Origin: Maea johnstoni
Lineage: Eukaryota > Annelida > Polychaeta > Spionida > Magelonidae
Direction: 5' to 3'
Assembly (NCBI GenBank): GCA_963942565.1
Contig: OZ012693.1
Span: 6,888,884 to 6,952,883 of the forward strand
Length of the DNA stretch: 64,000 nucleotides
Shown piece by piece: positions 47,931-57,971 of the stretch. The notes beneath the pieces were generated by a model that saw nothing but the letters and a program-made list of their open reading frames with translations, was not told where the DNA came from and ran no database searches. Each line of letters starts with the position of its first letter. Position 1 is the first letter of the stretch. The position numbers and the translations under genes were made by a program.

Positions 47931-48006
<76 letters not shown>
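47931..48006. repeat. (TAG)n microsatellite beside the exon 6 donor
   Basis: A pure AGT/TAG triplet repeat of 75 bp that begins 9 bp after the splice donor of the PH-domain exon. Confidence 0.95.
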
Positions 48007-48007
<1 letters not shown>

Positions 48008-48073
48008 ATAACTTATGTTATTATATATTTATTCATTATAATTATCATTGTTATTGTTATAATTATTATAAGT

Positions 48074-48077
48074 AGTA

Positions 48078-48150
<73 letters not shown>

Positions 48151-48158
48151 TAGTAGTG

Positions 48159-48192
<34 letters not shown>

Positions 48193-48225
48193 AAGTAGTT
48201 GTAGTTGTAGTAGTAGTATCATCAT
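48074..48225. repeat. (TAG)n microsatellite, second tract
   Basis: About 150 bp of AGT triplets with GGT and GTT interruptions. The poly-Ser and poly-Val frames are artefacts. Confidence 0.95.
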
Positions 48226-48357
48226 CATTGTTATTATTACCAATATAATTATCATTTACCAGATGAAATCTGTGAACAAAATTTGTGGTCATACAAGAAT
48301 TTGTGGTGCCTTTGCCACATATTCATATTACTTATTTTATTCCTTGTTTTTTCTCAG

Positions 48358-48440
48358 TGTTCATCTCAGATATTATGGAAGTCCGAGAGGGCCATGGTTC
48401 AGAGGTCTTCACCAAGTCTAGGAGAAAGATCAGAGCTCCA
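48358..48440 (+). CDS. PLC-delta-like gene, exon 7: PH domain, middle
   Basis: An 83-nt exon after TTTTTTCTCAG and before donor GTAAGC. It enters in phase 1 and leaves in phase 0. It encodes V, then FISDIMEVREGHGSEVFTKS and RRKIRAP. It aligns with PLCD1 [20 protein letters not shown]. The I-x-D-I-x-E-V-R-x-GH-x-(S/T)E pattern is characteristic of PLC-delta rather than eta or PLC-L, which lack the GH. The split with exon 6 falls in a variable loop. Confidence 0.85.
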
Positions 48441-49077
48441 GTAAGCAAAAATAAGAAAATTTGAAAAATATTTAAAAAATGAGACCATATTTCGTTTAAG
48501 TTTGAGCCCTCCTGCAAATGATTTGGAACTTGTGCTTTTTTTCATAGTAACCTTTTAAGAGAATCAGTGCTCATTATTATTATCCTCTGTGGATATTTTC
48601 CAACCTGTTCATCCTTGTAGGGCCTTAAACAGCCTCACAATGAAGCTGCAATCTTTCTAGCCAAAAAATAAATTGGGAAATTTCTTCAGAAGTGATTATC
48701 AGTGCTCGAACTGCACCTCAATCTCCTTTGATTATTCTGCATCTTTGTCTCTGATTTTCAAGTATAATTTTCACCAGCTCTGATCATGGAAATGATACTT
48801 TCAAGAAGAACCCCAAACTTGAATAGGTCAACTCATAATTTTCTACAGTGCCATTTAGAAGAAGCTGTCTAAATGCTTCAGATTTTCTTAAAAGAAATTG
48901 CAGGAGGGCTCAAACTTAAGTGACATATACTCTTATTATTTACATATTTTTTATTTCTTTATTTTTTTTCATCAGTTGAAACTTGGTCAGCCTTTTATGT
49001 ATTAGTTCTAGATGATGATATTTGTTTTGTGTTATAAACAACAGAAGACTAGACCTGTCATATGGGCTATGCTGTCA

Positions 49078-49445
49078 TGTTTATTGAAGTTGCATGTCGG
49101 CAACCCTCAGCGTAATGAAGATGTTCTTGTTTACATTTAGCAGTGACCTCTATTGAGGAGTAGGAGAACTAACCACGTAAACAAAACTACAGTACATCTG
49201 TAAAAACCCATGTGTTGCTGTGGGCTACCCCTCAGCGTAATGAAGATGGTCTTCTTTACATTTAGCAGTGACCTCTATTGAGGAGGAGGAAAACTAACCA
49301 TGTAAACAAAACTACAGTACATCTGTAAAAACCCATGTGTTGCTGTGGGCTACCCCTCAGCGTAATGAAGATGGTCTTGTTTACATTTAGCAGTGACCTC
49401 TATTGAGGGGGAGGAGAACTAACCATGTAAACAAACCTTCAGTAT
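49078..49445 (+). repeat. ~136-bp tandem repeat, three units
   Basis: Each unit has CCTCAGCGTAATGAAGATG, TTTACATTTAGCAGTGACC, TCTATTGAGGRGKAGGARAA and AACCAYGTAAACAAAACTAC. Units 2 and 3 are nearly identical. It is intronic, between exons 7 and 8. Confidence 0.9.
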
Positions 49446-49603
49446 CTAGGCCACAGTGTCGCGGTTTTGATTGCTATTTTCTACAAACATGGGCTACCAT
49501 CAAAAAACAAAAATCATAATTGATAAAAAAGTGTCTTAGATTTCTGAGAATTTATGGTACATCTGTATCAATTTTGATGTCTAAATGTTTTTGTTGTTTT
49601 CAG

Positions 49604-49755
49604 GAGGATCACTGTTTTTCTATTGTTGTTGGTGCTAAGCACAAGACGCTGGATCTGGTGGCGGGGTCGCGTGAGATCAGGGACGAGTGGGTCCGAGGTC
49701 TGCGCTTCCTCATGGGACGAGCTAAGCAGTTAGAACTGGCTGAAGCCATGGAACT
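49604..49755 (+). CDS. PLC-delta-like gene, exon 8: PH domain, C-terminal helix
   Basis: A 152-nt exon after TTGTTGTTTTCAG. It encodes EDHCFSIVVGAKHKTLDLVA, then GSREIRDEWVRGLRFLMGRA. It aligns with PLCD1 [20 protein letters not shown] and AQHWVLGLHKI. The invariant PH-domain Trp of the last helix (EWVRGL) is present. I place the donor at GTATCC (phase 2). Joining to 50729 then gives ...AMEL-WVREL and reproduces exactly the spacing between PH helix and EF-hand in human PLCD4. The donor is non-optimal, and reading through it instead enters a TTA microsatellite. Confidence 0.85.
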
Positions 49756-49775
49756 GTATCCCTTTACAAAATATT

Positions 49776-49777
49776 AC

Positions 49778-49823
<46 letters not shown>

Positions 49824-50084
49824 GTTTATTGTCATTATTATTATTTTAATTATCATTATCATTGTTATCATTAGTATTATTATCACTATTATTGTTATTA
49901 TCATTGTAATTATAGTTATTATTATTGTTAATGTTATTGTTGTTATTATTATTATTTTCAACATCATTATTGTTATCATTATAATCATTATTGTTGTTAT
50001 TATTAGTAGTAGAAGAAGTGGTAATATTATTATCATTATCATTATCCCCATTATTATTGTTATTAGTATCATTATTATTATCAT

Positions 50085-50138
<54 letters not shown>

Positions 50139-50141
50139 AAG

Positions 50142-50207
<66 letters not shown>

Positions 50208-50208
50208 A

Positions 50209-50240
<32 letters not shown>
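49776..50240. repeat. Compound triplet microsatellite (TTA / TCATTA / TAG / GAA)
   Basis: It begins about 20 bp after the exon 8 donor. A (TTA)n tract is followed by degenerate ATTATTGTTATC, then (TAG)n, (GAA)n, (TAG)n, an AGAAG break, and (TAG)n. Long homopolymeric amino-acid frames on both strands are artefacts of the repeat. Confidence 0.95.
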
Positions 50241-50243
<3 letters not shown>

Positions 50244-50409
50244 AAAATAGTAGAAAATGCTATCCAATATTTCAAGTCTGAAATTACTAATAGTGCTTGT
50301 TTATGGCACAGAAATTCCCAGCTCTGAACCAGCAAAATTGACAAGACTACCAAAAGCTTGATAGCCATTGACAATCTTTGGCCATCACTTCACTACATGA
50401 ATACAACAA

Positions 50410-50620
50410 TTGTTTATTCCTATTGTTCTCTTTAAGAATTTTTTTAATTTATTTATTTATGTTATCATTCATCTATCAATCTCTATTTATCTATTTATTT
50501 ATTCATTTATTTTATTGATTCATCCATCTATCTATCCATCCCATATATCTATTTCTTTAGCCATTTGTCTTTTATTCATTCATTAATCCATCCATCCATT
50601 CATATATTCATCTATTGACA
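50410..50620. repeat. TTTA/ATCC degenerate microsatellite
   Basis: Irregular TTTATTTATC and ATCCATCC repeats between exons 8 and 9, of low complexity. Confidence 0.75.
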
Positions 50621-50728
50621 ATACTTGACTGTCGCTCTATTAGCTCAAAGTGCATACGATGGACATTTTAGTCTTGTCCACATGATTATTTATCTATTGT
50701 TTGCAATCCTTGACCAATATTTCTCTAG

Positions 50729-50858
50729 CTGGGTTCGAGAACTGTTTAAATTTGCTGATAAGGACAAAAGTGGATACCTAACACTTAAGGAAGTGGTGGA
50801 CCTCTGTATGCATATGAATGTACAAATTGACTTGGAAACAGCCAAGCAGCTATTCCAG
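50729..50858 (+). CDS. PLC-delta-like gene, exon 9: first EF-hand
   Basis: A 130-nt exon after ATTTCTCTAG and before donor GTGAGA. It enters in phase 2 and leaves in phase 0. It encodes WVRELFKFADKDKSGYLTLK and then EVVDLCMHMNVQIDLETAKQ. DKDKSGYLTLKE is a complete 12-residue EF-hand loop (D1, D3, S5, G6, T9, E12), more canonical than in human PLCD1. The following helix matches PLCD FKELQNFLKELNIQVD...A. In PLC-delta, EF-hands link the PH domain to the catalytic core. I do not find the next exon, which should complete EF-hand 2. A MITE sits 9 bp past the donor. Confidence 0.85.
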
Positions 50859-50867
50859 GTGAGAACC

Positions 50868-51000
50868 TTAACCATTATACTGCTGATGGCTAATTTGGCC
50901 AATACAAAATGATGCGAAAAACTGGAAAAATGACTGAAACCCTGGCAGATGCATACTCATCTGAGAGTACTCAGCGAGAGCTATCCAATGAATACCAACA
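50868..51000 (+). mobile_element. TTAA MITE family A, copy A16 (truncated), next to a splice donor
   Basis: TTAACCATTATACTGCTGATG starts 9 bp after the exon 9 GT donor, and the copy is cut at about 51000, where CTAGGGATAGGCACCGGTAC begins. That second sequence resembles a hAT-type terminus, so a further insertion may have truncated this copy. Confidence 0.75.
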
Positions 51001-51029
51001 CTAGGGATAGGCACCGGTACCAGAGATAT

Positions 51030-51255
51030 ATATAGGTTAAGGGGATAGGCAACGTATTTGCGCCCCTATTGGCTTACAATAGAGAGGCGAGCGGTCACGC
51101 CAGATCTCCAACCTCCGCGAGATTTCGCGCGAGATTTGAAACTGCCATGATACTGCTGTGAGTGTGATGGTGGTCTGTGATTATAGCAGCAGTGCAATCA
51201 CTGCATAATCAATGGATTTACCCTTTCCTGACATTTGGCACTTGCGGACATGAAG
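51030..51255 (+). promoter_or_regulatory. Candidate internal promoter with a mini first exon
   Basis: This 225-bp patch is GC-richer and CpG-containing. It has ATTGG at 51068 (inverted CCAAT box), GATTTCGCGCGAG at 51122 (E2F-type TTTCGCGC plus CGCGAGA), and CCGCGAGAT just before. It ends at CGGACATGAAG and a perfect donor GTGAGT at 51256, giving a potential two-codon first exon (51250-51255, Met-Lys) in phase 0. Exon 9 of the PLC-like gene also leaves in phase 0, so a short PLC isoform starting here is possible. So is an unrelated + strand gene, or a transposon-borne promoter. Confidence 0.35.
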
Positions 51256-51299
51256 GTGAGTACCGTTTGAATACCTTAATCAATTCAATACTAGTAAAT

Positions 51300-53596
51300 A
51301 TAATTGCAATTAACGAATGTTTGATGTAAGTGGACTGAGCTCGGAAGATCGCCTGCTCTACACGTGATGGGTTGTAGAATGAACTTCTGATTCTCCAAAT
51401 TCGCTCCTCATTTGTACTTATTGAGCTCAGAAACCAACAACTCTTTGTTGGTATAAACCAGCAGATATAATAAAAAAGGAATCAATCCAATCCGAGAGCG
51501 TATTTTAAGGTACTGTTTAAAAACATAAATTCATGTTTTGAAAATTTTTCTGAGCCCATTCTGGTAACAATGCAATGGTTTTGTTTGTTCAGCCATTTTG
51601 TTTTCTGAATGGTGTATTGATGGATAAAAGTATATATTTTTTAATTTCAAGTTCTCATTACCCTAAGGAATATAGCTCCAGAGAGAGACCTATGTTTCTT
51701 CTATTCATTAATTGTTGTATCTTTGTCCGACTTGACTAATTTGCTACTTTTAATAGGCCAAATGGTCTGACACTTGAAGGTGACATGTGCTATTGAGGGC
51801 TAGTTGAAAGCCCTACCCCAAAAGGTAACTTACAGCAGTATAATCATATGACAAGGTGTATCTCCAGATTCTTGAGTGTAATTAGGTACAGATTAGGTAC
51901 AGATTTTGCATCTGTAAATACTATAAACACAACTCTAAGGGTGCTTTATTAATACTGCATACAGTTAATGTCTAAGGTTGAAAACCCTCTAAACCCTGTG
52001 ATGTTGCCATTCATTGGATGGCTCTAGCTCAGTACTCTGAGATGAGTTTCAATATGCCAGGGTTACAGTTAATCTGTTATGGTTTTTGCATCATTTCCTT
52101 TAAAAATAAACCTCCTCAAAAGGTAAAAGCACTGAGTAATGTGTGTATGTGGTTATTCATATCTTTGTATTGAAATAGGTAAATTAGCATTCTAGCCCTT
52201 TAATTCAAATAATTTGAATAAACATTAAACTCAACAGAGATGAAACATTTTTTTAAAAAACTGAACAATAGATGTGGTATATTCCCTCTTTTGCCAGAGA
52301 ATTTCTTTCAGTCTTGAGTGGGTAACATTGCCAGAGGGTGAGAGGTTTATTATCTACTCATAGTCCCTTTAAATCTTCCGACTTCCTTTATAGACATTAA
52401 TGAGAAACAAAAGAAGTGTGGCATGTGTTTATTGGGTTGATATCCTGTACTCATAGCTCGGGCTCCAGACAGGGATGTTCCTATTGATCAGAAGCCAGAC
52501 CTAGGGATTGCAATCAGACGTGTATCCTGTATTGCCCCTGAGAGGTGCGGCTCTGACAGTAAAGGCAATCCACAGCAGTAGATTAAGACAATACAATGAG
52601 GCAGGAAAGTATCAGGTTTTGTCACTGCATCCTGTCTGATGTTATGGACCTGTTTAACCATGGAATATACTTAAAGAGCTCTTCTACATTCCCCATACCA
52701 GAGAAAGTAATTAAACAACCCTGTGGTATACACAGGAAGTGGTGATAAGTAGAGCAGTGCCCATGCCCAGCTGAGCCAGGTTGAGCCCCTGGGAATGAGT
52801 GGGGTACAGATAAGAGCTCATTTGCATAACAATAGTGCTTGACTGGTGTAGGAGCTATTATTAGCTGTCTCCTATCCCGTTAGTATGGAAGTCCCTGCCG
52901 GTACTCAGTATATATACCAAATACTGGCATTGAATGGGAGAAATTGTATCGAAGAAAAATTAAGTATTGTATTGTACTGTTTAAGATTTGAAATGTACAT
53001 AAACTTGACTTAATTGTTACCTGGATATCTCCTTGCAAAGGAAATTTGCTATATGTTAGCGAAATTTCCAAAGCTGAAAGTGCTAAATTAAACAAAATTA
53101 TGTCTCTGGGAGGCAGTCAGTATCATAGAAAATATCATTAAGGTATCGTGTTATTAAACAAATATAAATATTATATATACTGTCAAAATTTTAAAGGTGC
53201 CAATCTCTATGCATACCTGTAGCATCCCAATAAAGGTTTGACTTGGGGATGTTTAATCTGGCTGAGGTAAAAGAGAAACAATCGTCAGAACTTTCCTTCA
53301 GATATTCTGCAAATATCTGATTTATTCTTGTTACAAGCATCTGGATTAATATATCTCCTTAAAATTCCCTGCAAGAGGAGCTACATTTGAAAATCAACTG
53401 AGCATGAATTTACAAACTATAGTTCATTATGTACAGTTTTCACTATATTTGTGATTTAAAACCGGCAATTATAATGATACCTTAGGCTTATGATTATATT
53501 GTCTTCAAAGGTCGACACTTGATTGTGATTTCTCTGTAAAAATCACTGTACTTTGATACTTGATACTTCTTTGCATAAATCAGTGTCTTTATAGTC
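51300..53596. other. Non-coding stretch between promoter-like patch and the methyltransferase array
   Basis: A degraded family A MITE lies at 51976-52105, and a family B-like segment at about 53195-53410. I see no PLC exon here despite looking for an EF-hand 2 coding stretch after an acceptor in phase 0. The rest is AT-rich with no feature I can support. Confidence 0.45.
51976..52105 (-). mobile_element. TTAA MITE family A, copy A17 (fragment, reverse)
   Basis: Retains CCCTGTGATGTTGCCATTCA, CTCAGTACTCTGAGATGAGT and GGTTTTTGCATCATTT blocks. Both ends are lost. Confidence 0.55.
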
Positions 53597-54466
53597 TTAT
53601 GGTTTGGTGGCAAAAATCACTGTAACTTGACCATTTTTGAGCCTGTATTGGTCATCTTCCTCCAAAATTTGTTTCAGGCGACCCTGCTCCTTTGCCTGAT
53701 TTATGAACTTTTCCATGTTTGCCTGTTCACTCTCTGACATTAAGTTGCAAACACTGACTCCTTGCCTAAAGGCCGGGTCCAGGAGTCCCTCCAGATTAAA
53801 GAATACTTCTGGAGGGACAAGCATTTCCTCGAGAAGTGCCAAGCTTTCCATTTCCTTGAAACCTGCTACGTGGAGAAGTTGCTTAAACTGTGCATACTCA
53901 GGAACATGTTTGCATATTTTCTCTATACTATCTGGAACCAATACCCTATACCAGAATCTCCCCAATTGGTGTGGTAAGGTTGTGGTAATCACCAGCAGAC
54001 CCTGTGGAGAGAGTACCCTGTAGGCCTCCTTTAGGGCCAGCAGGATATTGGGAAAGGGAACCTGTGAGCCTGTTTCTGCGCCTCTCTCTCCATCAGTTGT
54101 ATCGAGATGATGGAGAACATGACAAAATAAAACACAATCAAAAGCATTGTCTGCAAACGGCAAGGTTCCTGGGAGAAAGTGCTGGTGAATTTGCGCATGT
54201 CCCTTGTCCATATAAGGGCGTAACTTCCTCTGAGCTTGCTCCAGCATTCCCTCGTTGGCATCCAACATTTCTACATGCCCGACTCCAGCATCTAGTAAAG
54301 CTTTGGAGTAGTTTCCAGTTCCGCAGCCTGCATCTAGAACTTGCATTTCCTTTAGAGGTTTCTTGATATTGGTGTGCAGGGCACCCAGTATGAGTCTGCT
54401 GCCACAAGGGATTCTGGTAGCATCATAACTCTCAGAGGCACGGCAATAGTTGGCATAAGTACTCAT
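53597..54466 (-). CDS. Class I SAM-dependent methyltransferase, array copy 1
   Basis: 289 codons from ATG (ACA ATG context) to TAA. Motif I VLDAGCGTGNY at residues 43-53 binds S-adenosylmethionine; motif II acid in EMLDA (66-70); LPFADNAFDCVLF (102-114) and ALKEAYRVLSPQGLLVIT (144-161) are later core motifs. The fold is a Methyltransf_11/25-type Rossmann domain followed by a family-specific C-terminal helix-rich part ending IFATKP. The substrate is unknown; small-molecule transfer is likely but not shown. The frame stays open 126 nt further upstream, but all copies share the MSTYANYC start, so I use it. There are no introns in the coding part. It is the most diverged of the three complete copies. 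Confidence 0.85.
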   Translation of the reverse strand: MSTYANYCRASESYDATRIPCGSRLILGALHTNIKKPLKEMQVLDAGCGTGNYSKALLDAGVGHVEMLDANEGMLEQAQRKLRPYMDKGHAQIHQHFLPGTLPFADNAFDCVLFCHVLHHLDTTDGERGAETGSQVPFPNILLALKEAYRVLSPQGLLVITTTLPHQLGRFWYRVLVPDSIEKICKHVPEYAQFKQLLHVAGFKEMESLALLEEMLVPPEVFFNLEGLLDPAFRQGVSVCNLMSESEQANMEKFINQAKEQGRLKQILEEDDQYRLKNGQVTVIFATKP

Positions 54467-54639
54467 TGTTTTCTGTATTATAACAGCTAAAAACAGTGTT
54501 ATATATATGTAGTCTGAAAACTGTGGCTGCTTGCTAGTAAGTCTCCTGTTTAATAGATTTTGACCTACTTGGGTAGAATTACCAGCAGGCAAAGCTGCTC
54601 TGGTCCAAGTGTCTGTTGCACACTTTCAAAGTTCTGTCC

Positions 54640-54825
54640 TTTAAAAAAAACATTTCTACATTAGGACTGGTTGACGGCTTTCCCTACTGGCCTGAAGACA
54701 GTTTAGGGAATTCTTACTGGCCTGGGGCTATAGATTCACTATTAGAGTTGATCCCTTCAGGAAAAATATGAAGTGGGAATGGTAATGAGATCCTGAGCAA
54801 CAGCTTATCTCTAGATACTTAACTT
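54640..54825. repeat. Duplicated spacer 'ACTGGCCTG' segment
   Basis: CTACTGGCCTGAAGACAGTT, TACTGGCCTGGGGCTATAGA and AAAATATGAAGTGGGAATG recur at about 57215-57345, and a part near 62985. It is intergenic spacer of the array units. Confidence 0.6.
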
Positions 54826-54839
54826 CCTTCATTTCTTAT

Positions 54840-55069
54840 TCACTTAAACTCATGCTTAGGAGTACCTCCAGCAATTGTTGTCTGGATATATGATACTTTT
54901 GACTAACCTTGGAATTGACAATGATTTTACAAAATACTTGCAGGAGATTTGTTGGTAATGTACTGATTAACAGCTCTCCTTCAATTATGTTTCTCACATT
55001 ATTTTTGCTTGCAAGATTTCATCAAAATATTCAGGCTGTTTTGGCCGCTGTGAAAAAAGGGGGTTAAAA
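54840..55069. mobile_element. TTAA MITE family B-derived segment (in duplication unit)
   Basis: AACTCATGCTTAGGAGTACC at the left and CTGTTTTGGCCGCTGTG...GGGGGTTAA at the right. Blocks TTGTCTGGATATATGATACT and CAGGAGATTTGTTGGTAATG match the copy at 22896. It was duplicated with the methyltransferase gene and appears again at 58990-59217. Confidence 0.6.
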
Positions 55070-55416
55070 ATGGATCCTAAATCCAGACGTTACTTTTGAA
55101 AAGGATCCTTAGATATGAATGGTTTAACAGTATATGGAAGGTAATTCTAATGTATTTTAGCTACTGCTACTAAAAGTTACTCTGGGCCCATAATAACTTT
55201 GTTTCATGTTCCCGCCACTATTGTATACTTATAAGCATACTTTTGACACTCATTAAGAATTCTTTAATGCATACATGGGTATAAATCAATTTTACTAGGT
55301 AATCATATTTTTTCTTATTTGTTTTGTGTTTTGTTTTACTCATTTGTGATTTCTTAGCAGAAATCACTGGACTTTGATACTTGATATATCTTGGCAAAAT
55401 AAGCGTCTTTTCAGTC

Positions 55417-56283
55417 TTATGGTTTGTTGGCAAAAATCATTGTAATTTGACCATTTTTAAGCCTCTCTTGGTCATTTTCTTGCAAAAGCTGTTTCAGGCG
55501 ACCCTGCTCCTTTGCCTGATTTATAAGTTTTTCTGTATTTGCCAAATCACTCTCTGACATTAAGTCGAACACACTGATTGCTTGCCTATACGCTGGGTCT
55601 AGAGGTCCCTCCGGATCAAAGTAGACTTCTGGAGGGACGACCATTTCCTCGAGAAGTGCTATGCTTTCCATTTCCTTGAAACCTGCTAGGTGGAGAAGTT
55701 GCTTAAATTTCGCATACTCAGGAAGATGTTTGCATAATTCCTCTTTAGCATCTGGAATCAAAACGCTATACCAGAAACTCCTCGTTTGATGTGGGAAGGA
55801 TGTGGTAAGCACTAGCAGACCCTGCGGGGAGAGTACCCTATACGTCTCCTTTAGGGCAAGCAGGATATTGGTAAAGGTAACCTGGCCTGGGTCTGCGCCT
55901 CTCTCTCTATCAGTTCTATCGAGATGATGGAGAACGTGACAGAATAAAACACAATCTAAAGCATTGTCTGCAAACGGCAAGGTTCCTGGGAGATAGTGCT
56001 GTTGGATTTGCACACGCCCTTTGTCCATATAAGGGCTTAGTTTCCTACGAGCTTGCTCCAGCATTCCCTCATTAGCATCCAACATTTCTACACGTCCGAC
56101 CCCGGCATCTAATAAAGCTTTTGAGTAGTTTCCAGTTCCGCAGCCTGCATCCAGAACTCGTATATCCTTTAGAGGTTTCTTGATTTTGGTGTGCAGGGCG
56201 CCCAGTATGAGTCTGCTACCACAAGGAATTCTGTTAGCGTCAAAACTCTCAGAGGCACGGCAATAGTTGGCATAAGTACTCAT
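55417..56283 (-). CDS. Class I SAM-dependent methyltransferase, array copy 2
   Basis: 288 codons, ATG (A at -3) to TAA. It has the same start (MSTYANYCRASES), SAM motif VLDAGCGTGNY, acidic EMLDANEG, LPFADNALDCVLF with CHVLHHLD, and ALKETYRVLSPQGLLVLT. It ends IFANKP. Compared with the copy at 59567-60433 I count about 15 amino-acid differences in 288, most of them outside residues 50-175. Just before the ATG, TTATAATACAG then AAAACA could be an acceptor of a 5' UTR intron. The protein has no signal peptide or membrane segment and is probably cytosolic. Confidence 0.88.
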   Translation of the reverse strand: MSTYANYCRASESFDANRIPCGSRLILGALHTKIKKPLKDIRVLDAGCGTGNYSKALLDAGVGRVEMLDANEGMLEQARRKLSPYMDKGRVQIQQHYLPGTLPFADNALDCVLFCHVLHHLDRTDRERGADPGQVTFTNILLALKETYRVLSPQGLLVLTTSFPHQTRSFWYSVLIPDAKEELCKHLPEYAKFKQLLHLAGFKEMESIALLEEMVVPPEVYFDPEGPLDPAYRQAISVFDLMSESDLANTEKLINQAKEQGRLKQLLQENDQERLKNGQITMIFANKP

Positions 56284-56480
56284 TGTTTTCTGTATTATAA
56301 CAGCTAAAGACCAGTGTTACATGTGCAGTATGGAAATTGAGACTGCTTGCTTGTAACTCTTCTGTTGCATACGTAAAAATACACTTTGACCTACTTGGGT
56401 CAAGTTGATGCCGGGCTGCTCAAGGTCCAAGTGTCTGTCGAGCACTTTGAAACTTTTGTCCTTAAACAGCATTTCTATCT
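56284..56480 (-). promoter_or_regulatory. Conserved 5' region of copy 2 with an AGGTCA block
   Basis: About 95 bp upstream of the ATG (minus strand) is CCAAGTAGGTCAAAGTG, with TTGACC before it, so AGGTCA-type half-sites point apart. AAGTAGGTCAAA is also kept upstream of the copies starting at 54466 and 60433. AGGTCA is a nuclear-receptor half-site; a regulatory role is inference. Confidence 0.3.
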
Positions 56481-56810
56481 TTAAACCCGAGGTGACATAA
56501 GATCAGTTCTCATTTTCCACCAAGGTAAGAGCATGACAAGTTCCCAAGTAAACTAATTGCTGTATGCACTGACCTTACCCTAAGTTTTAGCGGATGCTTA
56601 TCTAAGTAGTATTAAGGTGGTAAGTTTTAGTAATTACTTACTGTGCTGCACCACAGCACAACTACCACCACTTAAGGAAGTGTGAGTCTTGTGGTTAGAA
56701 ATCCCAAGGGCCATATTTTTCTGAGCTAATGTGGGTTGGCTAGCCCCTGAACTGCTTGTTCAGGTGCACATATGCTCTCCCTTTCTTGCTGTCTTTCCAG
56801 TTATTGAGTG

Positions 56811-57971
56811 TGAGGGAACTGCTGACTCCCATGTCTAGATGTCATTTATGTTACAAAGCTAATACAGGAGGCCAGTACAGTTTCGCACTCCAAATATATA
56901 GGACCTTTCTGTGCTATATCTTCCTTATAAAACATGTCAGGGCAGACCTCAATGCTAACTCAAAATGTTACTGGCCCGGAATGGCCAGTGACACCTTAAG
57001 GATCTATTGGTCCAGCAAAGTTTTTACTGGTCCTTATCTTTTTTTCTTTACCATAACAAGAAAAACGTTGCATAGAATTCACCAAACCGTTCATTTTTAT
57101 CTATTTTATCTTCATTAATTTCAAAAACATTTGGAGACAATCTCTGGGGGAAACTTATTAAAAGAAGAATGTCCCCAAATGTTTACCGACCTGGTAGGAC
57201 TTGTTGAGGTATATTTTCACTGACCTGAAGCTGTTTTGGGGAGTTTTTACTGGCCTGGGGCCATAGATTTACTGTAAGTATTGAGCCCTTCTTGGAAAAT
57301 ATGAAGTAGGAATGTTAATCCGAATATGAGCAATAACTCATCTCTAGATATTTAACTTCCTTCATTCCTAATTCATTTTAACCTTGACAATAACCTCGGA
57401 ATTGAAAATGATCTTACAAAATATTTGAAGGAGATTCATTGCTTATGTCTTAGTCAACATCTCTCCTTCAATGGAACCTTCATCCAGGCATCATTTTTGA
57501 AGAGGATCTTGAAGATATGAATGGTTGTACCATAACTTAATTGTTATGACAAATCAACCTAGAATGATAGGAAACTGATGATAAACAAATTCACATATGT
57601 ATCTGTTCCCATCCATATCTTTTGATGTGATACAAGCATATTCTTTTGTATTTTAGAGTAAAATTAAATAAACTTTAAGATACTTGCTAATTACTAGATC
57701 TTTGATTTCCTCAAACCATTTTTGCTTAGAGAGCTCTTTGACAAAGGCTTAATAATACTTATGAAAATGAATGTAGCATGAATACACAAACTATATATAG
57801 TTCAATATGTACAGTTTTCATTATATATATCTGTGATTCATAACCGGTAATTATTATAATACCTTAGGCTTATAAATATATTGTCTTAGAATGTCAACAC
57901 TTGATTGTGATTTCATAGTAAAAATCACTGTAGTTTTGATACTTGATACTTCTTTGCAAAAATCAGTGTCT
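56811..57971. other. Spacer between array units
   Basis: Holds parts of a duplicated spacer (ACTGGCC words at 56970-57260), a family B-like remnant at about 57365-57535, and 57560-57970, which matches 63290-63760 and, in part, 53400-53596. I see no gene in it apart from the 3' flank of the fragment that follows. Confidence 0.5.

Larger units (their letters stand above)
54826..56810 (-). repeat. Segmental duplication unit containing copy 2
   Basis: About 1.98 kb aligns end to end with 58974-60985, including 3' flank, the whole coding frame and about 500 bp of 5' flank. The coding part and 3' flank are the most similar. The edges are marked by CTTCCTTCATTYCT on the left and AGCCCCTGAACTGCTTGT with GGTGCACATATGCT on the right. 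The pair are separated by about 2.2 kb that includes the C-terminal gene fragment. Confidence 0.85.

Noticed and set aside
47935-50374. Poly-Val, poly-Ser, poly-Leu and poly-Tyr frames
   Set aside because: They are products of triplet repeats in introns, not genes.
50690-50728. In-frame LDQYFSS upstream of exon 9, resembling PLC 'LDQW'
   Set aside because: It lies in the polypyrimidine tract of the acceptor. Splicing from exon 8 reproduces the PLC spacing to the conserved Trp exactly.
54467-54592. In-frame extension of methyltransferase copy 1 by 42 codons
   Set aside because: The sister copies start at the shared MSTYANYC Met and have no comparable extension. The extra codons read through the presumed 5' UTR or intron acceptor region.
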